NCBI RefSeq assembly: GCF_900106035.1
Contig: NZ_FNUC01000003.1
Location: 558,001-622,000, forward strand
DNA: 64,000 nt
Reading direction: 5' to 3'
Origin: Jiangella alba
Lineage (GTDB): Bacteria > Actinomycetota > Actinomycetes > Jiangellales > Jiangellaceae
Part shown: piece by piece, positions 18,950 through 26,860 of the stretch
How the letters are laid out: every line of letters starts with the position of its first letter
Position numbering within the stretch: the first letter of the stretch is position 1
Notes under the pieces: model-generated
What the model was told of the DNA's origin: nothing
What the model saw: the letters and a program-made list of their open reading frames with translations, nothing else
Databases searched by the model: none
Made by a program: the position numbers and the translations under genes

Positions 18950-20116
18950 GTGTCCGGACCGCCCGACCCCCCGTCGTCGCCGCGGCGCGACGAAGCGCTG
19001 GACGCGCTGGCGCTGCGGTCCAAGGAGAGCGCGGGCACCCGGCTGCGACGGGTCCGGCTCACCGCGCTGCCGATCGTCCAGTCGGCGCTCGGCGCGGCGC
19101 TGGCGTGGTGGCTGGCGACGATCCCGCCGATCGACCACGCGCAGCCGTTCTTCGCGCCGATCTCCGCACTGATCATCCTCGGCGGCGGGCTCGGGCAGCG
19201 GCTGCCGCGGGTGCTGGAGCTGGTCGGCGGTGTCGCGGTCGGCGTGCTGGTCGGCGACCTGCTGGTGTCGTGGATCGGCGGCGGCGTGGTGCAGCTGGCC
19301 GTCGTCGTCGCGCTGGCGATGGTGCTGGCGCTGCTGGTCACCGGCGGCCCGCTGATCGTCACCCAGGCCGGCGCGTCCGCCGTCCTCGTCGTCGCGCTGG
19401 CCCCGGCCGACCCCACCGGCCTCAATCTCGACCGTTTCGTCGACGCTCTCGTCGGCTGCGGCGTCGGGCTGGCGATCAGCGTCCTGCTGCTGCCGCTGAA
19501 CCCCGTCTCGGCGGCGCGGCGGCAGATCGACCCGCTGCTCACCACCGTCGCCGAGGTCATGGAGTCCGCGGCCCAGGCGCTGGCCGGGCACGACCGCGGC
19601 GCTGCGGCCCAGGCGCTGGAGCGGGCCCGCGACACCCAGGCCGACGTCGACGCCATGCACTCGGCTCTGGAGGGCGCCAACGAGGTCGCCCGCATCGCGC
19701 CCGTGCGCTGGCAGAAGCGCGGCCACCTCGCCGCCTACCTCGACGTCGCCACGCCGCTGGACCACATGACCCGCAACACGCGCGTGCTGGTGCGGCACGT
19801 CATCAGCCTGCTGCAGCGCGACGAGCCGGTGCCGCGGGTGCTGCCGCAGTCGCTGCGCGCGCTGGCCGGCGCCGTCCGGCTGCTGCGCATCGACCTCGAA
19901 CGCGGCGACGAGCCGCGCGAGGCCCGCGTGTCGGCCGTCGAGTCCGCCCGCATGGCGACCGAGGCGCTGGACCACACCGGCGGCTTCGCCGGGCAGATCG
20001 TGATCGCCCAGGTCCGCTCCCTCGCCGTCGACGTCCTGCTCGCGACCGGCCTGGGCCGCGACGAGGTGCAGGAACTGCTGCCCGGCCTGCCGGAGGGCCC
20101 GGTCAGCTACGGCTAA
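18950..20116 (+). CDS. FUSC/aromatic acid exporter family membrane protein
   Basis: 388 residues from GTG. The N-terminus is cytoplasmic, then six membrane segments between about 35 and 185 (e.g. PFFAPISALIILGGGLGQRL, VVQLAVVVALAMVLALLVTG), and a long helical cytoplasmic tail. The pattern matches the FUSC/ArAE family (p-hydroxybenzoic acid efflux and related), which in actinomycetes has many poorly characterised members. It starts 10 bases after the GroES-like stop and is probably co-transcribed. Confidence 0.78.
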   Translation: MSGPPDPPSSPRRDEALDALALRSKESAGTRLRRVRLTALPIVQSALGAALAWWLATIPPIDHAQPFFAPISALIILGGGLGQRLPRVLELVGGVAVGVLVGDLLVSWIGGGVVQLAVVVALAMVLALLVTGGPLIVTQAGASAVLVVALAPADPTGLNLDRFVDALVGCGVGLAISVLLLPLNPVSAARRQIDPLLTTVAEVMESAAQALAGHDRGAAAQALERARDTQADVDAMHSALEGANEVARIAPVRWQKRGHLAAYLDVATPLDHMTRNTRVLVRHVISLLQRDEPVPRVLPQSLRALAGAVRLLRIDLERGDEPREARVSAVESARMATEALDHTGGFAGQIVIAQVRSLAVDVLLATGLGRDEVQELLPGLPEGPVSYG

Positions 20117-20206
20117 CGGCGGGCAGGCGGGGGTTGCCCGTCGTCACCCGGGCGGGGGTTGCCCGTCGTCGCCGGGCGGGGCCGGGTGGGGGTGTGGTGT
20201 GGGGGT

Positions 20207-20243
20207 GGTGACGTGGGCGCCAACTGTTGGCGGTGGTGTCACC
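20207..20243. repeat. Nested palindrome, copy 1
   Basis: Inner CGCCAAC-T-GTTGGCG (7-bp arms) with outer GGTGAC and GTCACC arms, flanked by GTGGG and GTGGT spacers. Confidence 0.85.
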
Positions 20244-20401
20244 CTGCGCGCGAGGTTACCCAGGCGCGGGCTGCCTCCGCCGCGCGGGCGGTTCAGCCGC
20301 CGGGGAGGGGTGTGGGCCTGGTCGAGCAGCGGGTCGGGCGGGGGTTGCCCGTCGCCGCCGGGGCGGGGCGGGGCTGGGTGGGGTGTGGTGTGGTGTGGGG
20401 T

Positions 20402-20438
20402 GGTGACGTGGGCGCCAACTGTTGGCGGTGGTGTCACC
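20402..20438. repeat. Nested palindrome, copy 2
   Basis: Identical to copy 1 over the 37 bp, including the central T. Confidence 0.85.
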
Positions 20439-20586
20439 CTGCGTGCGAGGTCGTCCCGGCGCGGGCCGCTTCCGCCGCGTGGGCGGTTCAGCCGCTGGGG
20501 AGGGGTGTGGGCCTGGTCGAGCAGTGGTCGGGCGGGGGTTGCCCGTCGTCGCCGGGGCGGGGCGGGGTGGGGGTGGGGTGTGGGGT

Positions 20587-20623
20587 GGTGACGTGGGCGC
20601 CAACAGTTGGCGGTGGTGTCACC
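20587..20623. repeat. Nested palindrome, copy 3
   Basis: Same inner and outer arms, but the central base is A instead of T, as if the inner palindrome were inverted. It lies 50 bases after the ligD stop. Confidence 0.85.
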
Positions 20624-20672
20624 CTGCGCGCGAGGTCACCCCGGCGCGGGCCGCCTCTGCCGCGCGGGCGGT

Positions 20673-21605
20673 TCAGCCGCCGGGGAGTGCGTGGGCCTCG
20701 TCGAACATCGGGGCGAGCAGGTCGCCGTCGTCGGCGAGGCGGGCGAGGACGTCGTCGATGTCGAACTGGAGGGGCAGCCGCTTGGTCGCCGTCGAGCGGG
20801 CGCCTGCCTCGACCTCGTCCCACGTGACCGGCGTCGACACCGTCGGGCGGGCCCGGCCGCGGACGGAGTACGGCGCGATGGTCGTCTTGGCCGAGTTGTT
20901 CTGCGACCAGTCGATGAACACCTTGCCGCCGCGCGCCGCCCGCTCCATGCGCGAGATGACCAGCTTCGGGTGCTCCTTCTCCAGCCGCTGCGCCAGCTCG
21001 CGGGCGTACCCGCTGACGTCGTCGGACGTGGCCGAGCCGTCGAGCGGCACATACAGCTGCATGCCCTTGGACCCGCTGGTCTTCGGGTACGACGGCAGGC
21101 CGGCGTCGTCGAACAGCTCGCCGAGCAGCAGCGCGACCTGACAGCACTGGATGACGTTGGCCGGCTCGCCGGGGTCGAGGTCGACGACCAGCCGGTCGGG
21201 GTCGGTGCCGGCGCCGGAGTCGTCGACGGTCCACTGCGGCACGTGCAGCTCGAGCACGGCGAGGTTGGCCAGCCACACCAGGGTCGGGAGGTCGTCGGCC
21301 ATGACGTAGACGACGGTCTCGCGGTCCATCGTCGAGCCGGGCGACGGCAGCTCGGCCGTGCGCACCCACGGCGGCGTGCCGCGCGGCGCGTTCTTCTCGA
21401 AGAAGCTGGCCTCCTCGACGCCGTTGGGCCAGCGCTTGCGGGTGACGGGGCGGTCGCGCAGGTGCGGCAGCAGCACCGACGCCGCGTGCGTGTAGTACTG
21501 GATGATCTCGCCCTTGGTCGTCCCGGTCTCCGGGTAGAGCACCTTCTCGAGGTTGCTCAGACCCAGGGTGCGGCCCTCGACGTCGACGTTGACCTTGCTC
21601 GGCAT
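20673..21605 (-). CDS. LigD-type DNA polymerase/primase domain protein
   Basis: 310 residues from ATG 21605. Motifs GLSNLEKVLYPETG, the metal-binding DLDP (LVVDLDPGEP), TSGSKGMQLYVPL and the FIDWSQNNSAKTTIAPYS block are those of the stand-alone LigD polymerase domain used in Ku-dependent end joining. It can add ribo- or deoxynucleotides at broken ends. No Ku or ligase gene is adjacent. Its last codons (FDEAHALPGG) are echoed in the repeat units downstream, which suggests that duplication started at this gene's 3' end. It is divergent from the phosphotransferase gene. Confidence 0.92.
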   Translation of the reverse strand: MPSKVNVDVEGRTLGLSNLEKVLYPETGTTKGEIIQYYTHAASVLLPHLRDRPVTRKRWPNGVEEASFFEKNAPRGTPPWVRTAELPSPGSTMDRETVVYVMADDLPTLVWLANLAVLELHVPQWTVDDSGAGTDPDRLVVDLDPGEPANVIQCCQVALLLGELFDDAGLPSYPKTSGSKGMQLYVPLDGSATSDDVSGYARELAQRLEKEHPKLVISRMERAARGGKVFIDWSQNNSAKTTIAPYSVRGRARPTVSTPVTWDEVEAGARSTATKRLPLQFDIDDVLARLADDGDLLAPMFDEAHALPGG

Positions 21606-21642
21606 GTCTTGCAGTCTCGCCGACGCGGGGTACGTTCGCCAG

Positions 21643-22491
21643 ATGCTCGACGACATCGGCGCGGCGCTGCGCCGCCAGCTGCCGTCCCACGCCGGCGCGG
21701 CGGTGGTGCCGCTCGGCGCCGGCGTCGACAACGTCGCGTTCGCCGCCGGCGACCTCGTGCTGCGCAGGTCCCGCGACGACGACCCCGCGACGCGGCTCGC
21801 GGCGGCCGAGCGCGAGGCGGCGCTGCTGACGGCGGTCGCGGCGGTGTCGAGCCTGCCGGTGCCGGAGCCGGTGTTCGTCGACGGACCCACCGGGATCCTC
21901 GCGTACCGCAGGCTGCCCGGCGCGCCGCTGCTGTTCCACCCGGTCGCGGCGCCCGCGGCGCTGGCCGAGCCGCTCGCGCGGTTCCTCACGGGCCTGCACG
22001 CCGACGCGCACGGCGCGCTGTCCGCGCTGGTCGACGTCGACGACACACCGGGCGCGGAGTGGCTGGCCGACGCGGCGGAGTCGTACGAGACGGCGGTGGC
22101 GGTCATCGGGACGGCCGGCCGGCGCCGGGTCGAGGCGTTCCTCGCCGCGCCGCCGCCCGGACCGCCGCGGCGGCTGACGTTCTGCCACGCCGACCTCGGC
22201 GCCGAGCACCTGCTGGTCGACGGCGGCGCGCTGAGCGGCGTCATCGACTGGACCGACGCGGCCGTCGCCGATCCCGCCGTCGACCTCGGCCGGCTGTACC
22301 GCGACCTCGGCCCGGACGTCGTCGAGCGGATCGTCGCCTCGTACGGCGGTGACCGCGACGCCGTCGAGCCCGAGCGGGTCGCGTTCTACGCGCGGTGCGC
22401 GCTGCTCGAGGACATCGCGTACGGCGTCGAGACGGACGCCGCGGAGTACGCCCGGCTCGGGCTGGCGCACCTGGATCGCACGTTCGGCTGA
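21643..22491 (+). CDS. Aminoglycoside-phosphotransferase-fold kinase
   Basis: 282 residues from ATG 21643. The Brenner-type catalytic loop is CHADLGAEHLLVDG, followed by GVIDWTDAAVADPAVDLGRL with the metal-binding Asp. N-terminal residues form the nucleotide-binding lobe (DNVAFAAGDLVLRRS). The fold phosphorylates small hydroxyl substrates; many actinobacterial copies are not resistance enzymes. The substrate is unknown. Divergent from ligD with a 37-base gap. Confidence 0.82.
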   Translation: MLDDIGAALRRQLPSHAGAAVVPLGAGVDNVAFAAGDLVLRRSRDDDPATRLAAAEREAALLTAVAAVSSLPVPEPVFVDGPTGILAYRRLPGAPLLFHPVAAPAALAEPLARFLTGLHADAHGALSALVDVDDTPGAEWLADAAESYETAVAVIGTAGRRRVEAFLAAPPPGPPRRLTFCHADLGAEHLLVDGGALSGVIDWTDAAVADPAVDLGRLYRDLGPDVVERIVASYGGDRDAVEPERVAFYARCALLEDIAYGVETDAAEYARLGLAHLDRTFG

Positions 22492-22494
22492 CCG

Positions 22495-23283
22495 TCAGGG
22501 CGCCGGCGTGACCTCGGGCGTCGGCGTGGGCGTGGTGGTCGGCGACGGCAGGTACGGGACGGGCGACGGGCTGGCCTGGCCGCCGCCGAGCAGGCAGAGC
22601 GCCAGTTCGAGCGGGGAGAGGTCGATCTCGAGGCAGATGCCCTCGTTCTCGTCCTCGTCGTCGGACGGCTCGTCGTCCGCCGGCTCCTCGGTCGGCTTGC
22701 CCGCTGTCGGCTTGTTGGTGGGCGTCGGGTCGTCGTCGCCGGTGGGCGATCCGGTCGGCCGGTTCGTGGGGAACTCGATGCCAGGGACGTCGGTGGCGTC
22801 GTCGCCGGGCTGCTCGGGCGGGTCGTCGCCGGACGGGGTCTCGCCGGAGCCGCCGGTGTCGTCGTCGGGGTCGTCGGACGGCTCGCGGTCGCCGTTGCCG
22901 GACCCGGTGCCGTCGCCGCCGCCCGGCTCGGCCTGGGGATCGTCGTCGGACGGCCGCTCGGGGTCGTCGCCGGAGTGGCCCGCGCCCGCGCCCTCGCCGC
23001 CGCCGTCACCGTCGTCGTCAGGGTCGGGGGAAGCGGAGTCGGGGCCGTCGTCGGTGGGCGCCTTGCCGGGCTCGTCGTCGGACGGCTGCTCGGGGTCGTC
23101 GCCGGGCGAGGCGATGATCTGGTCGGCGGACGGGAAGCGGTCGATGCCGAGCGCGCTGTCGATGCTGGGCACCAGCATGTTGCCGAGCGTGATGCCGAGG
23201 GTGGCGGCGAACGCGCAGACGATGACGACCGGGTAGCGGCGGATCTTCTCGAACACCCAGGCGGCGGGGGTGGGCCGGGACAC
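22495..23283 (-). CDS. Single-pass membrane protein with a long acidic disordered tail
   Basis: 262 residues from GTG 23283. One TM segment (YPVVIVCAFAATLGITLG near residues 17-36) is followed by about 160 residues dominated by Asp, Gly, Pro, Ser and Glu, then a short conserved-looking end GICLEIDLSPLELALCLLGGG with two Cys, and a Pro/Thr tail. The acidic section is low-complexity and probably extended on the cell surface. Family unknown. The stop is 3 bases from the phosphotransferase stop. Confidence 0.6.
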   Translation of the reverse strand: MSRPTPAAWVFEKIRRYPVVIVCAFAATLGITLGNMLVPSIDSALGIDRFPSADQIIASPGDDPEQPSDDEPGKAPTDDGPDSASPDPDDDGDGGGEGAGAGHSGDDPERPSDDDPQAEPGGGDGTGSGNGDREPSDDPDDDTGGSGETPSGDDPPEQPGDDATDVPGIEFPTNRPTGSPTGDDDPTPTNKPTAGKPTEEPADDEPSDDEDENEGICLEIDLSPLELALCLLGGGQASPSPVPYLPSPTTTPTPTPEVTPAP

Positions 23284-23605
23284 GCCGAACCGGGGACCGC
23301 TGGACCTGGCACCGTGGCCACGCCGGCGTCCCGTCGACTTCTCTTGCCGAGCCCTGCTGATCGACCGAGATCCCTTCTGGTTCCCGGAGGGAGATCTGGC
23401 GAATTTCGCACGAAGCCGCTACAGATCGCCCCCCAGTTGCGTAACCCTACTCAGGCGTGTGGAGGCGGCAAAAGCCGTTCCGCAGATTTCGTCAGTTCAG
23501 TCCGCCAAGGTGGTCCGTTCGGACGGTAGACAGCTCCGGGATGTTGCGGCAACGGCCTCTGGCCTGGGCAAACATAGTCTTCATGGGGTGCGCCGCGGCC
23601 ACCGG
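23284..23605. other. Intergenic region, possible promoter and long leader
   Basis: 322 bases between the acidic membrane protein and the metallopeptidase gene. On the minus strand TTGCCG (23466-23471) and TAGGGT (23444-23449), 16 bases apart, could be a promoter giving a leader of about 150 bases with short stems (CGAAATTCG at about 23399-23407). I looked for a c-di-AMP-type riboswitch core and did not find a convincing one. No gene was seen. Confidence 0.35.
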
Positions 23606-23971
23606 TCAGTACCATCCGAGCTCGCGCAACCGGGTCTCGGCGATGCCGAACGCGTGCCCGATCTCGTGCCCGAGCACCTTGCGCACCCGCGCCGCGACGT
23701 CGTCGGGCGTCTGGCTGACCCGCAGGATCGGGACGCGGTACAGCTCGATGCGGTCGGGCAGGCTGCCCGGCACCCGGCCGCCGATGCGCGTCCGGGCGAC
23801 CCCGTGGAACTGGCCGAGCAGCAGGCCACGGCCGTGGTAGTCGGCCGGCGGCTCGTCGTCGACCATGATCGCGATGCCGTCGACGGCCCGCTGCACCCAG
23901 TCGGGCAGCTCGGCCAGGGCCTGCGTGACCATGTCCTCGAACGTGTCGAGGTCGATGGAGTCGGCGTCCAC
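23606..23971 (-). CDS. Small zinc metallopeptidase family protein
   Basis: 121 residues. The zincin motif HEIGHAFGI (residues about 101-109) is near the C-terminus, preceded by IELYRVPILRVS; DFEELVxxALxxLP-like start (TFEDMVTQALAELPD). This matches the short metallopeptidase family often annotated as DUF1025. Family members are about this length and lack signal peptides; substrates are unknown. It is divergent from the thiolase gene. Confidence 0.82.
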   Translation of the reverse strand: MDADSIDLDTFEDMVTQALAELPDWVQRAVDGIAIMVDDEPPADYHGRGLLLGQFHGVARTRIGGRVPGSLPDRIELYRVPILRVSQTPDDVAARVRKVLGHEIGHAFGIAETRLRELGWY

Positions 23972-23999
23972 GTCGCGAGTCTACGTCCGCAGTCAGAGG

Positions 24000-24014
24000 G
24001 TTGGAATTTCCAAC
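24000..24014. promoter_or_regulatory. Palindromic operator before the thiolase gene
   Basis: GTTGGAA-T-TTCCAAC, 7-bp perfect arms. TTGGAA inside it could act as a -35 with TTAGAG at about 24022-24027 as -10, just before the ATG at 24035. The HxlR regulator encoded at the end of the same transcript is the obvious candidate to bind it. Confidence 0.55.
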
Positions 24015-24034
24015 TCAGCAGTTAGAGTGGGGTC

Positions 24035-25216
24035 ATGCGAGAAGCTGTCATCGTCGATGCGGTCCGCACGCCCCTGGGACGGGGCAAACCGGGCGGCGCG
24101 TTGTCCACCGTCCACCCCGTCGACCTCCACGCGGTGGTGTTGCGTGCCCTGGTCGAGCGCACCGCTCTTGACCCCGCCGCCGTCGACGACGTCATCGGCG
24201 GCGCCGTCGGGCAGATCGGCGAGCAGAGCATGAACACCACCCGCTGGGCCGTCCTGGCCGCCGGCTTCCCCGAGTCGGTGCCCGCCGTCACCGTCGATCG
24301 CCAGTGCGGCAGCAGCCAGCAGGCGGTGCACTTCGCGGCACAGGGCGTCCTCAGCGGCGCCTACGACGTCGCCATCGCGTCGGGTGTCGAGTCGATGAGC
24401 CGCATCCCCATCGGTTCGCAGGCCGCGGGGCGCGACGCCTTCGGCGCCGGGGTCGCGGAGCGCTACCCCGACGGGCTGGTGCCGCAGGGCGTCAGCGCCG
24501 AGCTCATCGCCGCCCGCTACGGGATACCGCGCGAGCGGCTCGACGCGTTCGCGCTGGCCAGCCACCAGCGGGCGGCCGCCGCGTGGGCCGACGGCCGGTT
24601 CGCGGACGAGGTCGTGAAGGTGCCCGGCGCCGACCTCGCCGTCGACCAGTCGGTCCGGCCGGACACCTCGGCCGACGCGCTGGCCGGGCTGGCGCCGTCG
24701 TTCCGGGCCGAGGTGTGGGAGCGACGCTTCCCGGAGATCGGCTGGCAGGTCACCGCCGGCAACTCGTCGCCGGTCAACGACGGCGCGGCGGCCGTCCTGA
24801 TCGTCGAGGCCGCCGTCGCCCGGCAGCTTGGGCTGCGGCCGCGCGCCCGGCTGCACTCGTTCGCCGTCGCGGGCGCCGATCCGCTGCTCATGCTGCTGGG
24901 CATCATTCCGGCGACGCAGAAGGTGCTGGCGCGCGCCGGGCTGACGCTCGCCGACATCGACGCGTTCGAGGTGAACGAGGCGTTCGCCGGCGTCGTCCTC
25001 GCCTGGCTGGACGAGACCGGCGCCGACCCCGCCCGCGTCAATGTCAACGGCGGCGCCACCGCCATCGGGCACCCGCTCGGCGCGAGCGGCGCCCGGCTGC
25101 TGACGACGCTGCTGTCGGTGCTCGAGCAGACCGGCGGCCGGTACGGCCTGCAGACCATGTGCGAGGCCGGCGGCCTGGCCAACGCGACCATCGTCGAGCG
25201 GCTGGACGCGTCGTGA
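24035..25216 (+). CDS. Thiolase (acetyl-CoA acyltransferase)
   Basis: 393 residues. Cys of VDRQCGSSQQAVHFAAQG is the acylated nucleophile (about residue 90); the His of GGATAIGHPLGASGARLL and the Cys of MCEAGGLANATIVERL complete the catalytic set. It either condenses acetyl-CoA or cleaves 3-ketoacyl-CoA in beta-oxidation. GGGG precedes the ATG. The next gene, an HxlR regulator, overlaps by 4 bases (GTGA), so thiolase and regulator are one unit. Confidence 0.93.
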   Translation: MREAVIVDAVRTPLGRGKPGGALSTVHPVDLHAVVLRALVERTALDPAAVDDVIGGAVGQIGEQSMNTTRWAVLAAGFPESVPAVTVDRQCGSSQQAVHFAAQGVLSGAYDVAIASGVESMSRIPIGSQAAGRDAFGAGVAERYPDGLVPQGVSAELIAARYGIPRERLDAFALASHQRAAAAWADGRFADEVVKVPGADLAVDQSVRPDTSADALAGLAPSFRAEVWERRFPEIGWQVTAGNSSPVNDGAAAVLIVEAAVARQLGLRPRARLHSFAVAGADPLLMLLGIIPATQKVLARAGLTLADIDAFEVNEAFAGVVLAWLDETGADPARVNVNGGATAIGHPLGASGARLLTTLLSVLEQTGGRYGLQTMCEAGGLANATIVERLDAS

Positions 25217-25659
25217 GGGCGTCAGCCGCCCGCGAGTGCTCGATCGCGAACGCGCTGGCCGTCGTGGGGGAGCGGTGGAGCCTGCTGGTGCTGCGCGAGG
25301 TGCTGCTGGGCAACGTCCGCTTCGACGCCATCGTCGCCGCGACCGGCGGCAGCCGCGACATCCTGGCCGCCCGGCTGCGCACGCTCGTCGACGCCGGGGT
25401 GCTGGAGAAGCGGCCGTACTCGTCGCAGCCGCGGCGGTACGAGTACGTGGCGACGGAGTCCGGGCGGGCGCTGCAGCCGGTGCTGCTGGCGCTGATGGAC
25501 TGGGGCGACCGTTACGTCACCGAGGGCGCGCCGCCGACGGTGTGGGAGCACTCCTGCGGCGCCGAGCTGCACCTGGCCGCCGTGTGCGCCGCCTGTGGCT
25601 CGCCCGTCGGTTCCGGCCGCTCCCGCCTCCTCCGCCTCGGCGGCGTCGACCAGGTCTAG
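25213..25659 (+). CDS. HxlR family transcriptional regulator
   Basis: 148 residues from GTG 25213, overlapping the thiolase stop. The pattern CSIANALAVVGERWSLLVLREVLLGNVRF, GGSRDILAARLRTLVDAGVLEKRPY and RYEYVATESGR is the HxlR/YodB winged helix. Two C-terminal Cys pairs are present (Cys in EHSCGAE and CAACGS), and redox sensing is known for some family members; the CxxC-like CAAC may bind a metal. The stop shares CTAG with the convergent DUF2255 gene. Confidence 0.88.
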   Translation: MRASAARECSIANALAVVGERWSLLVLREVLLGNVRFDAIVAATGGSRDILAARLRTLVDAGVLEKRPYSSQPRRYEYVATESGRALQPVLLALMDWGDRYVTEGAPPTVWEHSCGAELHLAAVCAACGSPVGSGRSRLLRLGGVDQV

Positions 25660-26024
25660 ACGGGCGTCACGCGGAGGGTGGTCGTGCGGACGTCGCCGGT
25701 GATCATCATGCGCAGCGACGACCCGGACCCGGCGTACTTGGCGCTGTAGGCGTCGTCGATCGCGGCGTTCGTCGCCTCGTCGTCGGCGAGCTGGACGGTG
25801 ACGTCGTACCTGGTGTCGCCGTCGACGAAGGCGGCGCGGCCGGCGCGGCGGAGGCGGGCGTACCACTTGGAGGAGTCGCCGTAGCCGTTGCGGATGTACG
25901 CCTGCCCGTCGACGACGACGGCCCAGATCTTGGTGACGATCTCGCGGCCGTCCTCGGTCCGGGTGGCCAGCCGGACGGTGCCCGTGTGGTCGAGGTGGTC
26001 GATGACTGCACTGCTGTCGGTCAT
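25656..26024 (-). CDS. DUF2255 family protein
   Basis: 122 residues. The TVRLATRTEDGREIVTKIWAVVVDG start with YIRNGYGDSSKWYARL and YSAKYAG suits the DUF2255 family, which has a split-barrel-like flavin-binding appearance but no known function. It converges on the HxlR gene with stop codons sharing CTAG (25656-25659). No nearby promoter is obvious beyond the gap to the kinase gene. Confidence 0.7.
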   Translation of the reverse strand: MTDSSAVIDHLDHTGTVRLATRTEDGREIVTKIWAVVVDGQAYIRNGYGDSSKWYARLRRAGRAAFVDGDTRYDVTVQLADDEATNAAIDDAYSAKYAGSGSSLRMMITGDVRTTTLRVTPV

Positions 26025-26052
26025 GATCGTGACAACCACGGGCGGGCCGTTC

Positions 26053-26574
26053 CTATGCCTGGGCGTAGGCGAGCACGCGGGCCAGCGCCACATCGGCGTC
26101 GAGGTGCGCGGTGTCGAGGTCCAGGTGCTCGACGGTGAGTGGCGGGAACTCGGCGCGCATGCGCTCGACGTGCGCCCAGTCGACCTCGTGCCAGCCCGGG
26201 ATCCCGCGCCGCCGCCCCTCGACCCGCCGCCGGTGCACGTCGACGTCGCCGCACCGGCACTCGACGACCGCCAGCCGGGCGCCGTGCTCGCCGGCCAGGC
26301 CGCGCCACCGCGTCAGCACCTCGTCGTCCACCAGGCAGTCGACGACGGCGGACTGGCCGAGCAGCAGCTGCCGCGTGACCAGCGTGCCCAGCAGATCGTG
26401 GTACACCCGCCGGTACGTCGCGCGGTCCAGGTCGTGCAGGACGCCGTGCGGCGCGAGTGCGCCGAGCAGCCAGTCGCCGGCGAATGACGGCGCGCCGAGC
26501 ACCGCGGCGGCCCGGTCGGCCAGCGTCGACTTGCCGGTGCCGGGCAGGCCGGTGAGGACGACGACGGCGGGCAC
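26053..26574 (-). CDS. P-loop small-molecule kinase-like protein (AAA_33 type)
   Basis: 173 residues from GTG 26574. The N-terminal Walker A is GLPGTGKST at about residues 8-16, with a Walker B-like SAVVDCLVD strand and an arginine-rich lid (HRRRVEGRRRG). This is the pattern of small ATP-dependent kinases of the zeta-toxin/gluconate-kinase/chloramphenicol phosphotransferase type. The substrate is unknown; no antitoxin-like partner is adjacent. Confidence 0.75.
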   Translation of the reverse strand: MPAVVVLTGLPGTGKSTLADRAAAVLGAPSFAGDWLLGALAPHGVLHDLDRATYRRVYHDLLGTLVTRQLLLGQSAVVDCLVDDEVLTRWRGLAGEHGARLAVVECRCGDVDVHRRRVEGRRRGIPGWHEVDWAHVERMRAEFPPLTVEHLDLDTAHLDADVALARVLAYAQA

Positions 26575-26644
26575 GCGACCATTCTGCCGGGGACTGTCGG
26601 AGCCCGCCGCTACGATCGGGCGCAGCCGACCGATGGAGGGACGC

Positions 26645-26854
26645 ATGCCGCCCGACGACTCGCCCGTCCCCACCGAGTATCCGCAGGCCATCGGCCGCAC
26701 CGCGCGCCGCGAGCTGGCACTGCACGGCTACACCCGCTACGACCAGCTCACCTCGGTGACGCCGGCGCAACTCCTCGCGATCCACGGCGTCGGGCCGAAG
26801 TCGATCCGCATCCTCACCGAGGAACTGGCCGCCCGCGGCCTCGCGTTCGGCTGA
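26645..26854 (+). CDS. Small helix-hairpin-helix protein
   Basis: 69 residues from ATG 26645, with GGAGGG upstream. It has the pattern PQAIGRTARRELALHGYTRY, LTSVTPAQLLAIHGVGPKSIRILTEEL, a typical HhH element (AIHGVGPKS). Such short proteins resemble the C-terminal RNA polymerase alpha or DNA-repair HhH modules and probably bind nucleic acid. It is divergent from the kinase gene. Confidence 0.7.
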   Translation: MPPDDSPVPTEYPQAIGRTARRELALHGYTRYDQLTSVTPAQLLAIHGVGPKSIRILTEELAARGLAFG

Positions 26855-26860
26855 GCCCCG

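Larger units (their letters stand above)
20127..20715. repeat. Three tandem repeat units of about 185-195 bp
   Basis: Units begin with GCGGGGGTTGCCCGTCG at about 20152, 20338 and 20532, and a short partial copy lies near 20127. Each unit holds a 37-bp nested palindrome and ends in a segment that resembles the last codons of the ligD polymerase gene; the third unit's tail is the gene's real 3' end. The spacing between palindromes is 195 and then 185 bp. The units have diverged by scattered substitutions and small length changes. No protein-coding frame here looks real, so the 556 bases after the FUSC gene contain only these repeats. Confidence 0.85.

Noticed and set aside
20124-20623. CRISPR array in the repeat region
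   Set aside because: There are only three units of about 190 bp with no short direct repeat and unique spacer structure.
20144-20827. Open frames across the ligD-side tandem repeats
   Set aside because: They are made only of repeat sequence, with low-complexity Pro/Thr or Gly/Arg products and no ribosome site.
23284-23480. Possible c-di-AMP (ydaO-type) riboswitch before the acidic membrane protein
   Set aside because: Fragments such as CGGGAACC and GGGATCT are present, but the conserved core order and length do not match well enough to call.
26053-26574. Zeta-toxin-type toxin-antitoxin module
   Set aside because: The protein has a small-kinase P-loop but there is no adjacent antitoxin-like gene; the neighbour is an HhH protein on the other strand.
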